A DNA stretch of 64,000 nt from DATARH01 sp050246595 (lineage in GTDB: Bacteria > Pseudomonadota > Alphaproteobacteria > ATCC43930 > CGMCC-115725). The DNA lies in assembly GCA_050246595.1 (NCBI GenBank), contig JBFWVT010000013.1, positions 1 to 64,000 of the forward strand. The letters run 5' to 3'. Of this stretch, positions 33,315 through 42,372 are shown piece after piece. Position 1 is the first letter of the stretch. Each line of letters starts with the position of its first letter. The translations under genes and the position numbers were made by a program. Under the pieces are notes generated by a model, which saw only the letters and a list, made by a program, of their open reading frames with translations, was not told the DNA's origin and made no database searches.

Positions 33315-34391
33315 ATGGCCGGCAACACCTTTGGAACCCTGTTCCGCTTTACGACCTGGGGCGAGAGCCACGGCCCGGCGATCGGGGTCGTTGTCGACGG
33401 CGTGCCGCCCCGGATTCCGCTCGCCGAACCCGATATCCAGCATTGGCTCGACCGCCGGCGGCCCGGCCAGTCGCGCTTTACGACGCAGCGCCGCGAGCCG
33501 GATGAGGTGAAAATCCTGTCCGGCGTGTTCGAGGGCCAGACAACCGGCACGCCGATCCAGCTCCTGATCGAGAATGTCGATCAGCGCTCGAAGGATTACC
33601 GCAACATCGCCGACCGCTTCCGTCCCGGACACGCCGACTACGCCTACTGGAAAAAATACGGCATCCGTGATTATCGCGGCGGCGGACGCGCCTCGGCGCG
33701 CGAGACCGCCTCGCGCGTGGCGGCCGGCGCCGTGGCGCGCAAGGTGCTCGGGCCGGGTATCACGCTGCGCGGCGCGCTCGTGCAGATCGGGCCGCATCCG
33801 ATCGACCGCGCGTCCTGGGATTGGGCCGCCGTCGAGGAGAACCCGTTCTGGTGTCCGGACCGTCAGACAGCTTTGCGCTGGGCCGATTATCTCGATACCG
33901 TGCGCAAATCGGGCTCGTCCGCCGGCGCGATCATCGAGATCGTCGCCTCCGGTGTCCCGGCCGGGCTTGGCGAGCCGGTCTATGACAAGCTGGACGGCGA
34001 TCTGGCGCGCGCGCTGATGACAATCAACGCGGTCAAGGGGGTCGAGATCGGCGCCGGGTTCGGCTCCGTGATGCTGTCCGGCGAGGAAAACGGCGACGAG
34101 ATGCGCATGCAGGGCGGCGCGGTCGCGTTTCTGTCGAACAATGCCGGCGGCATCCTCGGCGGCATCTCGACCGGCCAGGACATTATCGTGCGCTTTGCGG
34201 TCAAGCCGACCAGCTCGATCCTGAAACCGATGCGCACCGTGGACAGCGACGGCAACGAGGTCGAGCTCGAAACCCACGGCAGGCACGATCCGTGCGTCGG
34301 CATCCGCGCCGTCCCGGTCGGCGAGGCGATGGTCGCCTGCGTGCTGGCCGACCACCTGCTGCGCTACCGCGCGATCGGTGGGAAGGTGTAA
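33315..34391 (+). CDS. aroC: Chorismate synthase
   Basis: 358 residues from ATG 33315 (MAGNTFGTLFRFTTWGESHG). It converts 5-enolpyruvylshikimate-3-phosphate to chorismate with reduced FMN. Signature segments: GESHGPAIGVVVDG, RRRPGQSRFTTQRREPDEV, RPGHADY, YRGGGRASARETASRVAAGA, FLSNNAGGILGGISTGQDI and RHDPCVGIRAVPV. Length is usual. The palindromic element at 33193-33288 lies in its leader. Confidence 0.96.
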   Translation: MAGNTFGTLFRFTTWGESHGPAIGVVVDGVPPRIPLAEPDIQHWLDRRRPGQSRFTTQRREPDEVKILSGVFEGQTTGTPIQLLIENVDQRSKDYRNIADRFRPGHADYAYWKKYGIRDYRGGGRASARETASRVAAGAVARKVLGPGITLRGALVQIGPHPIDRASWDWAAVEENPFWCPDRQTALRWADYLDTVRKSGSSAGAIIEIVASGVPAGLGEPVYDKLDGDLARALMTINAVKGVEIGAGFGSVMLSGEENGDEMRMQGGAVAFLSNNAGGILGGISTGQDIIVRFAVKPTSSILKPMRTVDSDGNEVELETHGRHDPCVGIRAVPVGEAMVACVLADHLLRYRAIGGKV

Positions 34392-34530
34392 TGCCAACCG
34401 CCCTTGCCTCAGACCTTTTCCGTAGCCGTACTCCCTCCCCTTCCCGGACTTGATCCGGGGATCACGGGGGATGGCGGGGTGGGGGCATGGGTCAGGGTCT
34501 CGGGCAGTCGGTATAAGCCTCGCCGCGCAG

Positions 34531-35721
34531 TCAGTTTCCGGCGCTCGGCAATACCCGATCCGGCGCCGGACGCGCCCGCAGCAGCAACAGCGAGAGAAAG
34601 GCCGACAGGCACAACCCGGCCGTGACAAGGACCGCCTCGCTGCCGATCGCGGCCAGCAGCAGGCCGAACAGCAGCGGCGCGCTCGCCTCGGCCACCCGTG
34701 TCGGGACCGACAGGATACCGGTTCTCCGTCCGTACCCGGCCGGCCCGAAAATCGCCAGCGGCAAGGTGCCCTTGGCGATCGTGATCATGCCGTTGCCGGC
34801 CCCGTGCAGCACCGCAAATACCGCGGCGCCCGCCGGTCCGAGCATGACCAGAAACGCGGCCCCCAACGGGTGCAGCACCGAGGCGATCCGCGCCGAGATC
34901 AGCGGATGAAACGAGCGCAGCAGCCCGAATTCCGCGATGCGCGCCCCGACCTGCGCCGGCCCGACCAAAGCCGCCGCAGCAATCGCCGCCACCTCGGTCG
35001 TCCCCATCCCGAGCAGCAATCCGGGCAGATGCGCCGACAGCGCGCCGGAGACAAACCGCGTCGCCGAAAAGAAATAGGCCAGGATCGCCATCGCGCCGGG
35101 CGGCGCCTCAACCTCGGGTTCGGCCGCCACACCTGGGATCGGCGCGGGCAGCTTCGGGGCTTGCGGGATCGCCAGCAGATTGAGCGGCGCCGCGACGCAG
35201 AAATTGATTGCGGCCCAGATCAGGCACGCCTCGCGCCAGCCGAGCGCATGCTCGATCCATGCCGTAACCGGCCACCCCACCGTGCTCGCAAAGCCGGCGA
35301 TCAGCGTAATCCCGGTGATCGGTCCCCGCGCATCACGGCCGTAAAGCCGGGTCAGCGCCGCAAAGGCCGGGTCGTAGAGACCCATCGCCATGCCGATGCC
35401 AAGCACGACCCAGGCCAGCGCCAGGCTCACGACTCCCTGAGCCAGCCCGAGCAGCGCCAGCCCGGCCGCCAGCACGACATTCGAGGCAACCAGCACGGCG
35501 CGTCCGCCATGCCGGTCGATCAGTGCTCCGACATAGGGCGCGGTCGCCGCCGACAGCAGCAGCGCCATCGAGAACAGGCCAAAAAATACGGTCGGCGCAA
35601 TACCGAGCGCGGCTGCGATCGGCATCCCCAAGATTGCCGGCAGATAAAAGCTCGACGCCCAGGCCAGGGTCTGCGTGGTCCCGAGCCCGGCGACGACAAA
35701 TGCTCTATGCCGGTTCAGCAC
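34531..35721 (-). CDS. MFS transporter, tandem copy 1
   Basis: 396 residues from a GTG at 35721 (read as M-LNRHRAFVVAGLGTTQTLA). Twelve hydrophobic helices with the MFS loop 2-3 motif DRHGGRAVL. It is very similar along its whole length to the gene just upstream at 35795-36991, about 80 percent identical by eye. No substrate can be assigned. It lies downstream of the second copy, separated by 73 bp. Confidence 0.82.
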   Translation of the reverse strand: MLNRHRAFVVAGLGTTQTLAWASSFYLPAILGMPIAAALGIAPTVFFGLFSMALLLSAATAPYVGALIDRHGGRAVLVASNVVLAAGLALLGLAQGVVSLALAWVVLGIGMAMGLYDPAFAALTRLYGRDARGPITGITLIAGFASTVGWPVTAWIEHALGWREACLIWAAINFCVAAPLNLLAIPQAPKLPAPIPGVAAEPEVEAPPGAMAILAYFFSATRFVSGALSAHLPGLLLGMGTTEVAAIAAAALVGPAQVGARIAEFGLLRSFHPLISARIASVLHPLGAAFLVMLGPAGAAVFAVLHGAGNGMITIAKGTLPLAIFGPAGYGRRTGILSVPTRVAEASAPLLFGLLLAAIGSEAVLVTAGLCLSAFLSLLLLRARPAPDRVLPSAGN

Positions 35722-35794
35722 GCCCTCCCCTCATTCCGGCAGAACGCGCTGGAATGCCTTCGGGTTGCGGCATGCCGGCGCCATGGTGCCGGCG

Positions 35795-36991
35795 TCAGTT
35801 GTCGGCGCTCGACATGGCGGGCCGCGGCACCGCGCGCGCCCGCAGCAGCCCTAGCGAGGCGAAGGCGGACAGACATATCCCGGCGGTCACCAGCACCGCT
35901 TCGCTGCCGATCGCAGCCAGCAGCAGCGCAAAGAGCAGTGGCGCGCTCGCCTCGGCGATCCGGATCGGAACCGCCAGGATCCCGTTGCGCCGGCCGTAGC
36001 CGCTCGGCCCGAAGATCGCCAGCGGCAGGGTCCCCCTGGCGATCGTGATCATGCCGTTGCCAGCGCCGTACAGCACCACAAACGCCGCCGCCCCGGCCGG
36101 CCCGAGCGCGACTAGGAACGCGGCGCCGAGCGGGTGCAGCACCGACGCGATCCGCGCCGAGATCAGCGGGTGGAACGAGCGCAGCAGCCCGAATTCGGCG
36201 AGCCGCGCCCCGACCTGCGCCGGTCCGACCAGCGCCGCCGTCGCAATCGCCGCCACCTCCAACACTCCGGCCCCCTGCAGCAATCCCGGGAGGTGAGCCG
36301 CGAACGCGCCCGAGACAAACCGCATCGCCGAAAAGAAATAAGCCAGGATCAGCATCGCGCCGGGCGGCGGCTCGGGGTCGGCCTCGGCCTCCGCGACGGC
36401 TGCTCCCGGAACCGGCGCCGGCGTTGGCGAGGCCGACGGGATCGCCCACAGATTCAGCGGCATCGCCAGGAACAGGTGGATCGCGGCCCAGATCAGGCAC
36501 GCCTCGCGCCAGCCGAGCGTATGCTCCATCCAGGCGGTAGCCGGCCAGCCGATCGCGCTGGCGAACCCGCCGATCAACGTAATGCCGGTGATCGGACCGC
36601 GCGCATTGCGGCCATACAGCCGCGTCAGCGCCGCGAAGACCGGTTCGTACAACCCCATCCCCATGCCGATGCCGAGCACGACCCAGGCCAGCGCCAGGCT
36701 GACCGCTCCCTGCGACAACCCGAGCAGAGCCAGCCCGGCGGCGATCACGACGTTCGACGCGGCCAGCACGGCGCGCCCGCCATGCCGGTCGGTCAGTTGC
36801 CCGACATACGGGGCGATCGCGGCCGACAGCAGCAGGGCTCCCGAGAAGAAACCGAAGAACAATGTCGGGGCGATATCGAGCGTGGTTGCAATCGGCACCC
36901 CGAGGATTGCCGGCATATGGAAGCTCGACCCCCAGGCCACGGTCTGCGTCGCGCCGAGCGTGGCGACGACAATCGTCTTCGACCGGTTCAG
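35795..36991 (-). CDS. MFS transporter, tandem copy 2
   Basis: About 398 residues if begun at the CTG at 36991, which aligns with the start of copy 1 (LNRSKTIVVATLGATQTVAW against LNRHRAFVVAGLGTTQTLAW) and has GGAGGG four bases upstream. At the base equivalent to the GTG start of copy 1 this copy has GCG. The first conventional start is GTG 36940, which would lose the first half of helix 1. Otherwise the protein is complete: twelve helices, DRHGGRAVL motif, LTRLYGRNARGPITGITL, FLVALGPAGAAAFVVLYGAG. Confidence 0.78.
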   Translation of the reverse strand: MNRSKTIVVATLGATQTVAWGSSFHMPAILGVPIATTLDIAPTLFFGFFSGALLLSAAIAPYVGQLTDRHGGRAVLAASNVVIAAGLALLGLSQGAVSLALAWVVLGIGMGMGLYEPVFAALTRLYGRNARGPITGITLIGGFASAIGWPATAWMEHTLGWREACLIWAAIHLFLAMPLNLWAIPSASPTPAPVPGAAVAEAEADPEPPPGAMLILAYFFSAMRFVSGAFAAHLPGLLQGAGVLEVAAIATAALVGPAQVGARLAEFGLLRSFHPLISARIASVLHPLGAAFLVALGPAGAAAFVVLYGAGNGMITIARGTLPLAIFGPSGYGRRNGILAVPIRIAEASAPLLFALLLAAIGSEAVLVTAGICLSAFASLGLLRARAVPRPAMSSADN

Positions 36992-37007
36992 CGCACCCTC
37001 CGATCAT

Positions 37008-37724
37008 TTATTCCGGCAGAACCCGCCAGACGACGCCCTCGCGCGCCTCGCGGTCCTCAAGCTCGCGGCTGGTCGGCACCGCGTAGCGTGCCAGCTCTTC
37101 GAGGCCGGAGCGCGGCAGATAGGCGCGTCCGGGATCGCCGAGCAGCGCCGTCCGGCCGCGTCCGGCGATGCGGCGCAGCAGCCCGACAATGCGCCTTGAC
37201 ATCGCCTCCTCGTAACAGACGTCGCCGGCCAGCGCGACGCCCCACCCGGCCGCGGCGCGGTCGAGCAGGTCGCGCGTCTCGATCGCGACCGCGACCCCGT
37301 TCAGCGCCGCGTTGAGCGCGATCGCGGCGGCCGCGAACGGATCGATCTCGGAAGCAACGACCCGCTTTGCCCCGGCCATCGCCGCGGCAATCGCGACAAT
37401 TCCCGAGCCGGAGCCGACATCGAGCGTCTCGCGCCCGCGCACCGCCTCCGGATTATCCAGCACATAACGCGCCAGTGCCTGCCCGCCGGCCCAGGCGAAC
37501 GCCCAGAACGGCGGCGGCACCGCGCCGCGCGACAGGCTCTCCTCGGTGGCTTGCCAGATCGGCGTCACCTCGGTCGCGAGATAGAGCGCGATTTCCGGCA
37601 CCAGCGGCGGCCGGCCGATCGCGGTGTTGAGGCGCACGAAATCGGCCGGGTCCGAAGCCGGCTCGGTCCATCCCCCGAGACCCGCACCCGGTTTGCCGCC
37701 TGTTATCTTGCCCTCTGACCGCAT
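37008..37724 (-). CDS. Class I methyltransferase, ETFB lysine methyltransferase type
   Basis: 238 residues from ATG 37724. The segment PPFWAFAWAGGQALARYVLD, motif I LDVGSGSGIVAIAAAMAGA, ASEIDPFAAAAIALNAALNG and VALAGDVCYEEAM are the pattern of the family that trimethylates lysines of the electron-transfer flavoprotein beta subunit, related to PrmA. It begins 11 bases after the SDR stop and is followed 16 bases later by the MFS copy 2, so the minus-strand genes may be one transcript. Confidence 0.75.
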   Translation of the reverse strand: MRSEGKITGGKPGAGLGGWTEPASDPADFVRLNTAIGRPPLVPEIALYLATEVTPIWQATEESLSRGAVPPPFWAFAWAGGQALARYVLDNPEAVRGRETLDVGSGSGIVAIAAAMAGAKRVVASEIDPFAAAAIALNAALNGVAVAIETRDLLDRAAAGWGVALAGDVCYEEAMSRRIVGLLRRIAGRGRTALLGDPGRAYLPRSGLEELARYAVPTSRELEDREAREGVVWRVLPE

Positions 37725-37735
37725 CGCGGCGGCGC

Positions 37736-38503
37736 TTACATCGCCATCCAGCCGCCATCGACATTGTAGCAGGCGCCGGTCACATAGCTGGCGCGCCCGG
37801 ACAACAGCCACACGACCATCTCGGCAATCTCGCCGGGCTGTCCCATGCGGCCCAGCGGCGTGTTGCGCATGATCGCCGCGCCGCGCCGCTGCCGCACCTC
37901 CTCGGTCATGCGGGTCTCGATATAGGCGGGGCAGACCGCATTGACGCGGATTGTGGCGTCGGCGTATTCGAGCGCCGCAGTCTTGGTCAGGCCGAGTACG
38001 CCGTGCTTGGCCGCGACATAGGCCGATGAGGTCGGCAGCCCGACCAGCCCGGCGATCGACCCGGTATTGACGATCGATCCGCCGCCCTGTTGCAGCATGT
38101 GGCGGATTTCCTCCTTCATGCACAGCCACACGCCTTTCAGGTTGACCGCGATCATCCGGTCGAAACTCTCCTCCGACCATTCCGCGGTCTTCAGACCCGC
38201 GGCCTTGACCTGATAGCCCGCGATCCCGGCGTTGTTGAAGGCGCAATCGAGCCTGCCGTAGGCGCTCAGCGTATCGCGAACCATCGCCGCGGCCGCCGCC
38301 GCCGAGGTCACATCGCCGCTCAGCGAGATCGCCTGTCCGCCGGCCGCGTTGATCTGGGTCACCGTTTCGCGCGCCGCCGCCTCGTCGAAATCGGCGACCG
38401 CGATCCGCGCCCCCTCGCGCACCATCGCCAGCGCGGTGGCGCGCCCGATCCCGCCGCCACCTCCGGTCACCAGCGCCACCTTGCCGTCGAGGATTCCGGC
38501 CAT
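37736..38503 (-). CDS. Short-chain dehydrogenase/reductase
   Basis: 255 residues from ATG 38503, with AGGAGGGAAGG upstream. A classical SDR: cofactor motif VALVTGGGGGIGRATALA, NNAG in AFNNAGIAG, catalytic Ser in NTGSIAGLVGL and YxxxK in SAYVAAKHGVLGL; C-terminal GQPGEIAEMVVWLLS and YNVDGGWMAM. The acidic residue after strand 2 (AVADFDEAA) favours NAD over NADP. Substrate unknown. First gene of a minus-strand run towards the MFS genes. Confidence 0.85.
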   Translation of the reverse strand: MAGILDGKVALVTGGGGGIGRATALAMVREGARIAVADFDEAAARETVTQINAAGGQAISLSGDVTSAAAAAAMVRDTLSAYGRLDCAFNNAGIAGYQVKAAGLKTAEWSEESFDRMIAVNLKGVWLCMKEEIRHMLQQGGGSIVNTGSIAGLVGLPTSSAYVAAKHGVLGLTKTAALEYADATIRVNAVCPAYIETRMTEEVRQRRGAAIMRNTPLGRMGQPGEIAEMVVWLLSGRASYVTGACYNVDGGWMAM

Positions 38504-38604
38504 CCTTCCCTCCTGCCGATTCGCTGGCAGGATAGTGCGGCGGCGCGTTTGACGACACAATGCGCGCACGCACCGCCGCATCTCTGTATTGGAAAGACGA
38601 TTCG

Positions 38605-39378
38605 ATGACCGAGGACTGGGCAAAAATCAGCGCCGATCTTGAGCGCCTGTTGAAACTGCGCTCGCTTGTGTTCGGCATGAAGCTGTTCGAGAAGCGCGAG
38701 GAGATGGAGGCGATCCCGCGCATCCGCCGGCCGCAGAGTGTCCACACGCTCGACCAGATCGTCGGGCAGGCGGCGCGGCTCGGCTGGACGATCGGGGTCA
38801 CCGCCGACAATCTTGTCGGCGCGCAATGCCGCGCCGTGGTCGGGCTGGGCAACGCCAAGGACGCAGCCTGGCGCTCCGGCAAACACATGGTCGGGGTCTG
38901 GTACAGCAGCGACGAGGACGCCGCCGCCCATCAGGCCGCGATGGAATGCGTGCCCGACGGCCGCTACGAGGCGCTGGCGCTGTCACCCTTAGCGAGCGGC
39001 CGGCTCGACCCGCCCGACATCGCGCTGTTCTATGCCACCCCCGGCGCGATGATCTATTTTATCAACGGGCTGCAATGGGCCGGGTACAAGCGCTTCGACT
39101 GGAGCATCGTCGGCGAGTCGGCCTGCGCCGATTCCTGGGGCCGCGCCTTGAAGACCCGCACGCCGAGCCTGTCGATCCCGTGCTTCGCCGAACGCCGCTA
39201 CGGCGGGGTGCTCGACGACGAGATGCTGATGGCATTGCCGCCCGAGTATCTGCCGAAGGCGATCGCCGGTATGGAGGCGCTGTCAAAAAACGGGCTGCGC
39301 TACCCGTTCCCGCAATACGGCATCCAGCAGGACGTGCGCGCCGGCATGGCGGTCAGCTATCCCGGCCGGGCCGGTTGA
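38605..39378 (+). CDS. DUF169 family protein
   Basis: 257 residues from ATG 38605 (MTEDWAKISADLERLLKLRS). Features of DUF169: LVFGMKLFEKREEM near the start, GQAARLGWTIGVTADNL, the Cys-containing AQCRAVVGLG, PDIALFYATPGAMIYFINGL and C-terminal SIPCFAERRYGG. The family function is unknown; members often sit near methanogenic or corrinoid-type enzymes elsewhere, but nothing of that kind is nearby. It diverges from the SDR gene with about 100 bp between them. Confidence 0.78.
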   Translation: MTEDWAKISADLERLLKLRSLVFGMKLFEKREEMEAIPRIRRPQSVHTLDQIVGQAARLGWTIGVTADNLVGAQCRAVVGLGNAKDAAWRSGKHMVGVWYSSDEDAAAHQAAMECVPDGRYEALALSPLASGRLDPPDIALFYATPGAMIYFINGLQWAGYKRFDWSIVGESACADSWGRALKTRTPSLSIPCFAERRYGGVLDDEMLMALPPEYLPKAIAGMEALSKNGLRYPFPQYGIQQDVRAGMAVSYPGRAG

Positions 39379-39521
39379 CGTGCCGGGGACGACCGGCCGG
39401 TTGACGTGCCGGGACGACCGCGTGTCCGGCGAAGATTCCGGCCGAAATCGCCGTTGTGTTCCACTGCCGCGCGATCCCCGGCACGGGTCATCCGCCGCAA
39501 CTGGAGGAACCGGCCGCCTAG

Positions 39522-39701
39522 GCCTGTCGTCAAATTCAGCCCTGATCGTCATCCCGGCGAAGGCCGGGACCCACGTTTCGGCCACTCGTGCGGCTGCCCA
39601 GTGGATCCCGGCCTTCCCACGGATCAAGTCCGTGGGCTGAAGGCCCACGGGATGACAATAGGTAAGGGAAAATCCGCCGAATTACTCATTTGACGACAGG
39701 C
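39522..39701. mobile_element. MITE-like element with 14-bp perfect terminal inverted repeats
   Basis: The ends are perfect inverted copies: GCCTGTCGTCAAAT (39522-39535) and ATTTGACGACAGGC (39688-39701). The 180-bp interior has further inverted stretches (GTCATCCCG near 39549 against CGGGATGAC near 39650) and the CCCGGCGAAGGCCGGGA palindrome, and no coding capacity. CTAG is adjacent to the left end (39518-39521) and one base from the right end (39703-39706), a possible target duplication of the IS5/IS427 kind. The right-hand CTAG contains the map stop codon. Confidence 0.65.
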
Positions 39702-39702
39702 T

Positions 39703-40587
39703 CTAGCGACCCTCCGGAAGACCGAGATCGTAGGGCGGCCGGTGCAGCCCGGCCGGCGAGATCGTGAATATCTCGTACCCTGTCGCGGTCACGCCGATCG
39801 TGTGCTCGAACTGCGCCGATAGCGAGCGGTCCTTTGTCACCGCGGTCCACCCGTCGCTCAACACCTTTACCTCGTAGCGGCCGGCGTTGATCATCGGCTC
39901 GACGGTAAAGAACATCCCCTCGCGCAAGACCGGCCCCTCGTCGGGCTTGCCGTAATGCAGGATTGACGGCGCGTCGTGAAACACGCGCCCGACGCCGTGA
40001 CCGCAGAAATCGCGCACGACCGAAAACCGGTTTCCCTCGGCGTAGCGCTGGATCGCATCGCCGATCGCGCCGACCCGCACCCCCGGCCGCACCACCGCGA
40101 TACCGCGCATCATCGCTTCGTAGGTCACATCGACCAGTTTGCGCGCCTTGACCCCGATCCGGTCGCCGACAAAGAACATCCGGCTCGTATCGCCATGCCA
40201 GCCGTCGAGGATCACGGTCACATCGATATTGAGGATGTCGCCCTCCGTCAGCCGGCGGTCGCCGGGAATCCCGTGACAGACGACATGGTTGACCGAGGTG
40301 CAGATCGATTTCGGAAAACCGCGATAGTTGAGCGGCGCCGGGATTGCATCGTGATCGACGATAAAACCGTGGCACAGCCGGTCGAGTTCGCCGGTCGTGA
40401 TCCCAGGCCGGACGTAAGGTATGATGAAGTCGAGCGTCGCCGCCGCGAGCGTGCCGGCGCGGCGCATGCCCACGAATGCGTCGGGACCGTGGATCTTGAT
40501 CTGGTCGCTGCGCGCCGCGCCGCGTCCCGGGCTCGTCCCAGGCCTCCTCATCGCGTCGCGCTGTATAACCTGATATTCCTGCTTCAC
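39703..40587 (-). CDS. map: Methionine aminopeptidase, type I
   Basis: 294 residues from the GTG at 40587; an internal ATG at 40551 would give 282. It removes the initiator methionine from new proteins. Metal ligands are the two aspartates of NIDVTVILDGWHGDTSRMFF, His in CGHGVGRVFHDAPSILHYG, Glu in FTVEPMINAG and Glu in AQFEHTIGVT. HGIPGDRRLTEGDI is also typical. It has a longer N-terminus than E. coli Map. A MITE-like element abuts its stop codon. Confidence 0.94.
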   Translation of the reverse strand: MKQEYQVIQRDAMRRPGTSPGRGAARSDQIKIHGPDAFVGMRRAGTLAAATLDFIIPYVRPGITTGELDRLCHGFIVDHDAIPAPLNYRGFPKSICTSVNHVVCHGIPGDRRLTEGDILNIDVTVILDGWHGDTSRMFFVGDRIGVKARKLVDVTYEAMMRGIAVVRPGVRVGAIGDAIQRYAEGNRFSVVRDFCGHGVGRVFHDAPSILHYGKPDEGPVLREGMFFTVEPMINAGRYEVKVLSDGWTAVTKDRSLSAQFEHTIGVTATGYEIFTISPAGLHRPPYDLGLPEGR

Positions 40588-40818
40588 GTTCGCCGTTCTC
40601 TAACTCCGGCCGCCAGCACCCGAACCGACGATGGTCGCTCCTCGGAGGCGGGCAGAAGGCTGCGCCGCTGCATTCCGGTCGAAAGTAAGGCGGCGACAGC
40701 TTCGGGGCAATCCTTGTCGGGGCCGGTTGTGCCGGGTTGCGGCTTTGCCTATGAATTCCTCCCTGAAGCCGCTGGCCGGCGTGCCCGAGCCGGTCGCGTC
40801 CGCGAGCGCGAGGAGCCG

Positions 40819-41589
40819 ATGAGCGAAGCCCCCCAGCAGCCTGAGACCGTCACCGCCTGTATCCTGATCATCGGCAACGAGATCCTCTCCGGCCGCATCC
40901 AGGACGCGAACCTGGCCTTTCTCGCGAAAGGCCTCAACGATGTCGGGGTGCGGCTGCGCGAGGCGCGAATCATCCCCGACGACCCCGCGACAATCGTCGC
41001 GACCGTCAACGAGGTCAGGGGCAAATTCGATTACGTCTTTACGACCGGCGGCATCGGCCCGACGCACGACGACATCACGGCCGAGTGCGTCGCGGCGGCG
41101 TTCAGCGTTCCGCTGATCGTCCATCCCGAGGCGCGCCGGCTGCTCGAAACCCATTACCCGCCCGGCGCGATCAACGAGGCGCGGCTGCGCATGGCGCGCA
41201 TGCCGGAAGGGTCGGAGCTGCTGCTCAATCCGATCTCGCGCGCGCCCGGTTTCCGCATCGGCAACGTGTACGTCATGGCCGGCGTGCCGCAGGTCATGCA
41301 GGCGACCTTCAGCGAGTTGCAGTATCGCCTGCGCGGCGGCGCGAAGATGCTCAGCCGGGCCGTCAGCTGCGGTCTCGGCGAGGGAACGATCGCCTCCGAT
41401 CTGGCGGCGCTGCAAGAGCGTTATCCCGATCTCGAAATCGGCTCGTACCCGTATTTCCGGCGCAGCGATTTCGGCACGACGCTGGTCGTGCGCGGCACCG
41501 ATGCCGAGCGCATCGCGGCGGCGGTCGCCGAGCTGGCCGAGTTGATCCGCGCGCTCGGCGGCGTGCCGCAGGAAGCGGCGGGGGGTTGA
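40819..41589 (+). CDS. Molybdopterin-binding (CinA N-terminal-like) protein
   Basis: 256 residues from ATG 40819 with GAGGAGCC just before it. The MoCF-type domain covers residues about 12-175: CILIIGNEILSGRIQDANLA, FTTGGIGPTHDDITAECVAA, ARMPEGSELLLNP and VYVMAGVPQVMQATF. It lacks the nicotinamide-nucleotide amidohydrolase domain of full-length CinA. Such stand-alone proteins are common in alphaproteobacteria and are thought to handle molybdopterin-like or ADP-ribose ligands. It diverges from map. Confidence 0.85.
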   Translation: MSEAPQQPETVTACILIIGNEILSGRIQDANLAFLAKGLNDVGVRLREARIIPDDPATIVATVNEVRGKFDYVFTTGGIGPTHDDITAECVAAAFSVPLIVHPEARRLLETHYPPGAINEARLRMARMPEGSELLLNPISRAPGFRIGNVYVMAGVPQVMQATFSELQYRLRGGAKMLSRAVSCGLGEGTIASDLAALQERYPDLEIGSYPYFRRSDFGTTLVVRGTDAERIAAAVAELAELIRALGGVPQEAAGG

Positions 41590-41758
41590 TACCAGCCGCA
41601 AGCCTCGGGGCAACGATGCCGCGCAACCGCCCGGCGGCGCCGCGGCTTTACGATTTGCCGCGCGAGGGCAGCGACAATCGGCGCAGGCTGCCGTTTGTCA
41701 GGCGGCGGCTTGACGCCCGGTTCGGTCGCGGCCCGGTCTCGATCTGTCACGGCGCCAT

Positions 41759-42238
41759 TCAGTGCCGACCGGCGGCGATTTGCGTCGCCACCATTCTCGT
41801 GAGGACCTGGTCCGGTCGGGTGAAGGCCAGGTACTCGGCGGCGAAATCCGGCGGGAGGATTTCGACCATTGTCTCGTTCTCGACCCAGACCTCGATCACA
41901 TGAAACGGCCCGCGGTTGCAGACAAAGTATTTCCACCCGGCCTCCCGCGCGATTTCCTCGACCCGGGCGCGCTCGGTCGGGACGCTGAGCGCAAAATGCG
42001 TCGAGCCGTAGCCGCGATGCTCCGGCCGCTTGACAAACGTGCCGCCGGTCTCGCCGTTCGGTTCCAGCTCGGTGCCGGCCGGGTAGACCTCGACACCGGA
42101 ACCGTGCCGGTCGAGCTGGAGAGCGAAAAAGCTGCCCGGATTGGGCGGAAACGGCACCGCCTTGCCGCCCATCAACTCGGCGAGTACGGCGGCGGCGCGT
42201 TGCGGATCACGTGCTGCGATCGACAGATGATGAATCAT
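41759..42238 (-). CDS. VOC (glyoxalase/dioxygenase-like) family protein
   Basis: 159 residues from ATG 42238 (MIHHLSIAARDPQRAAAVLA). The paired beta-alpha-beta-beta-beta units give metal-ligand type residues: His in MIHHLSIAARD, HFALSV in the second half, HVIEVWVENE with Glu near the end. The VOC superfamily includes glyoxalases, extradiol dioxygenases and resistance proteins; no specific activity can be named. It is divergently arranged from gluQRS (135 bp between starts). Confidence 0.78.
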   Translation of the reverse strand: MIHHLSIAARDPQRAAAVLAELMGGKAVPFPPNPGSFFALQLDRHGSGVEVYPAGTELEPNGETGGTFVKRPEHRGYGSTHFALSVPTERARVEEIAREAGWKYFVCNRGPFHVIEVWVENETMVEILPPDFAAEYLAFTRPDQVLTRMVATQIAAGRH

Positions 42239-42372
42239 CGAATTTCTCCCGAAGGATCGCGCGACGCCTGTCACGCGGTCGGCCGCGATGGGCCGACATG
42301 CATCCCCAATATACCCTGTCGGTTCCGATTTGTACGTCGCCGCCGAGCCGTCGAACCGCCGGGCGAAGCTTG

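Noticed and set aside
41590..41758. Possible small gene starting at 41616
   Set aside because: It begins plausibly but runs into DNA antisense to the VOC gene and has no ribosome site.
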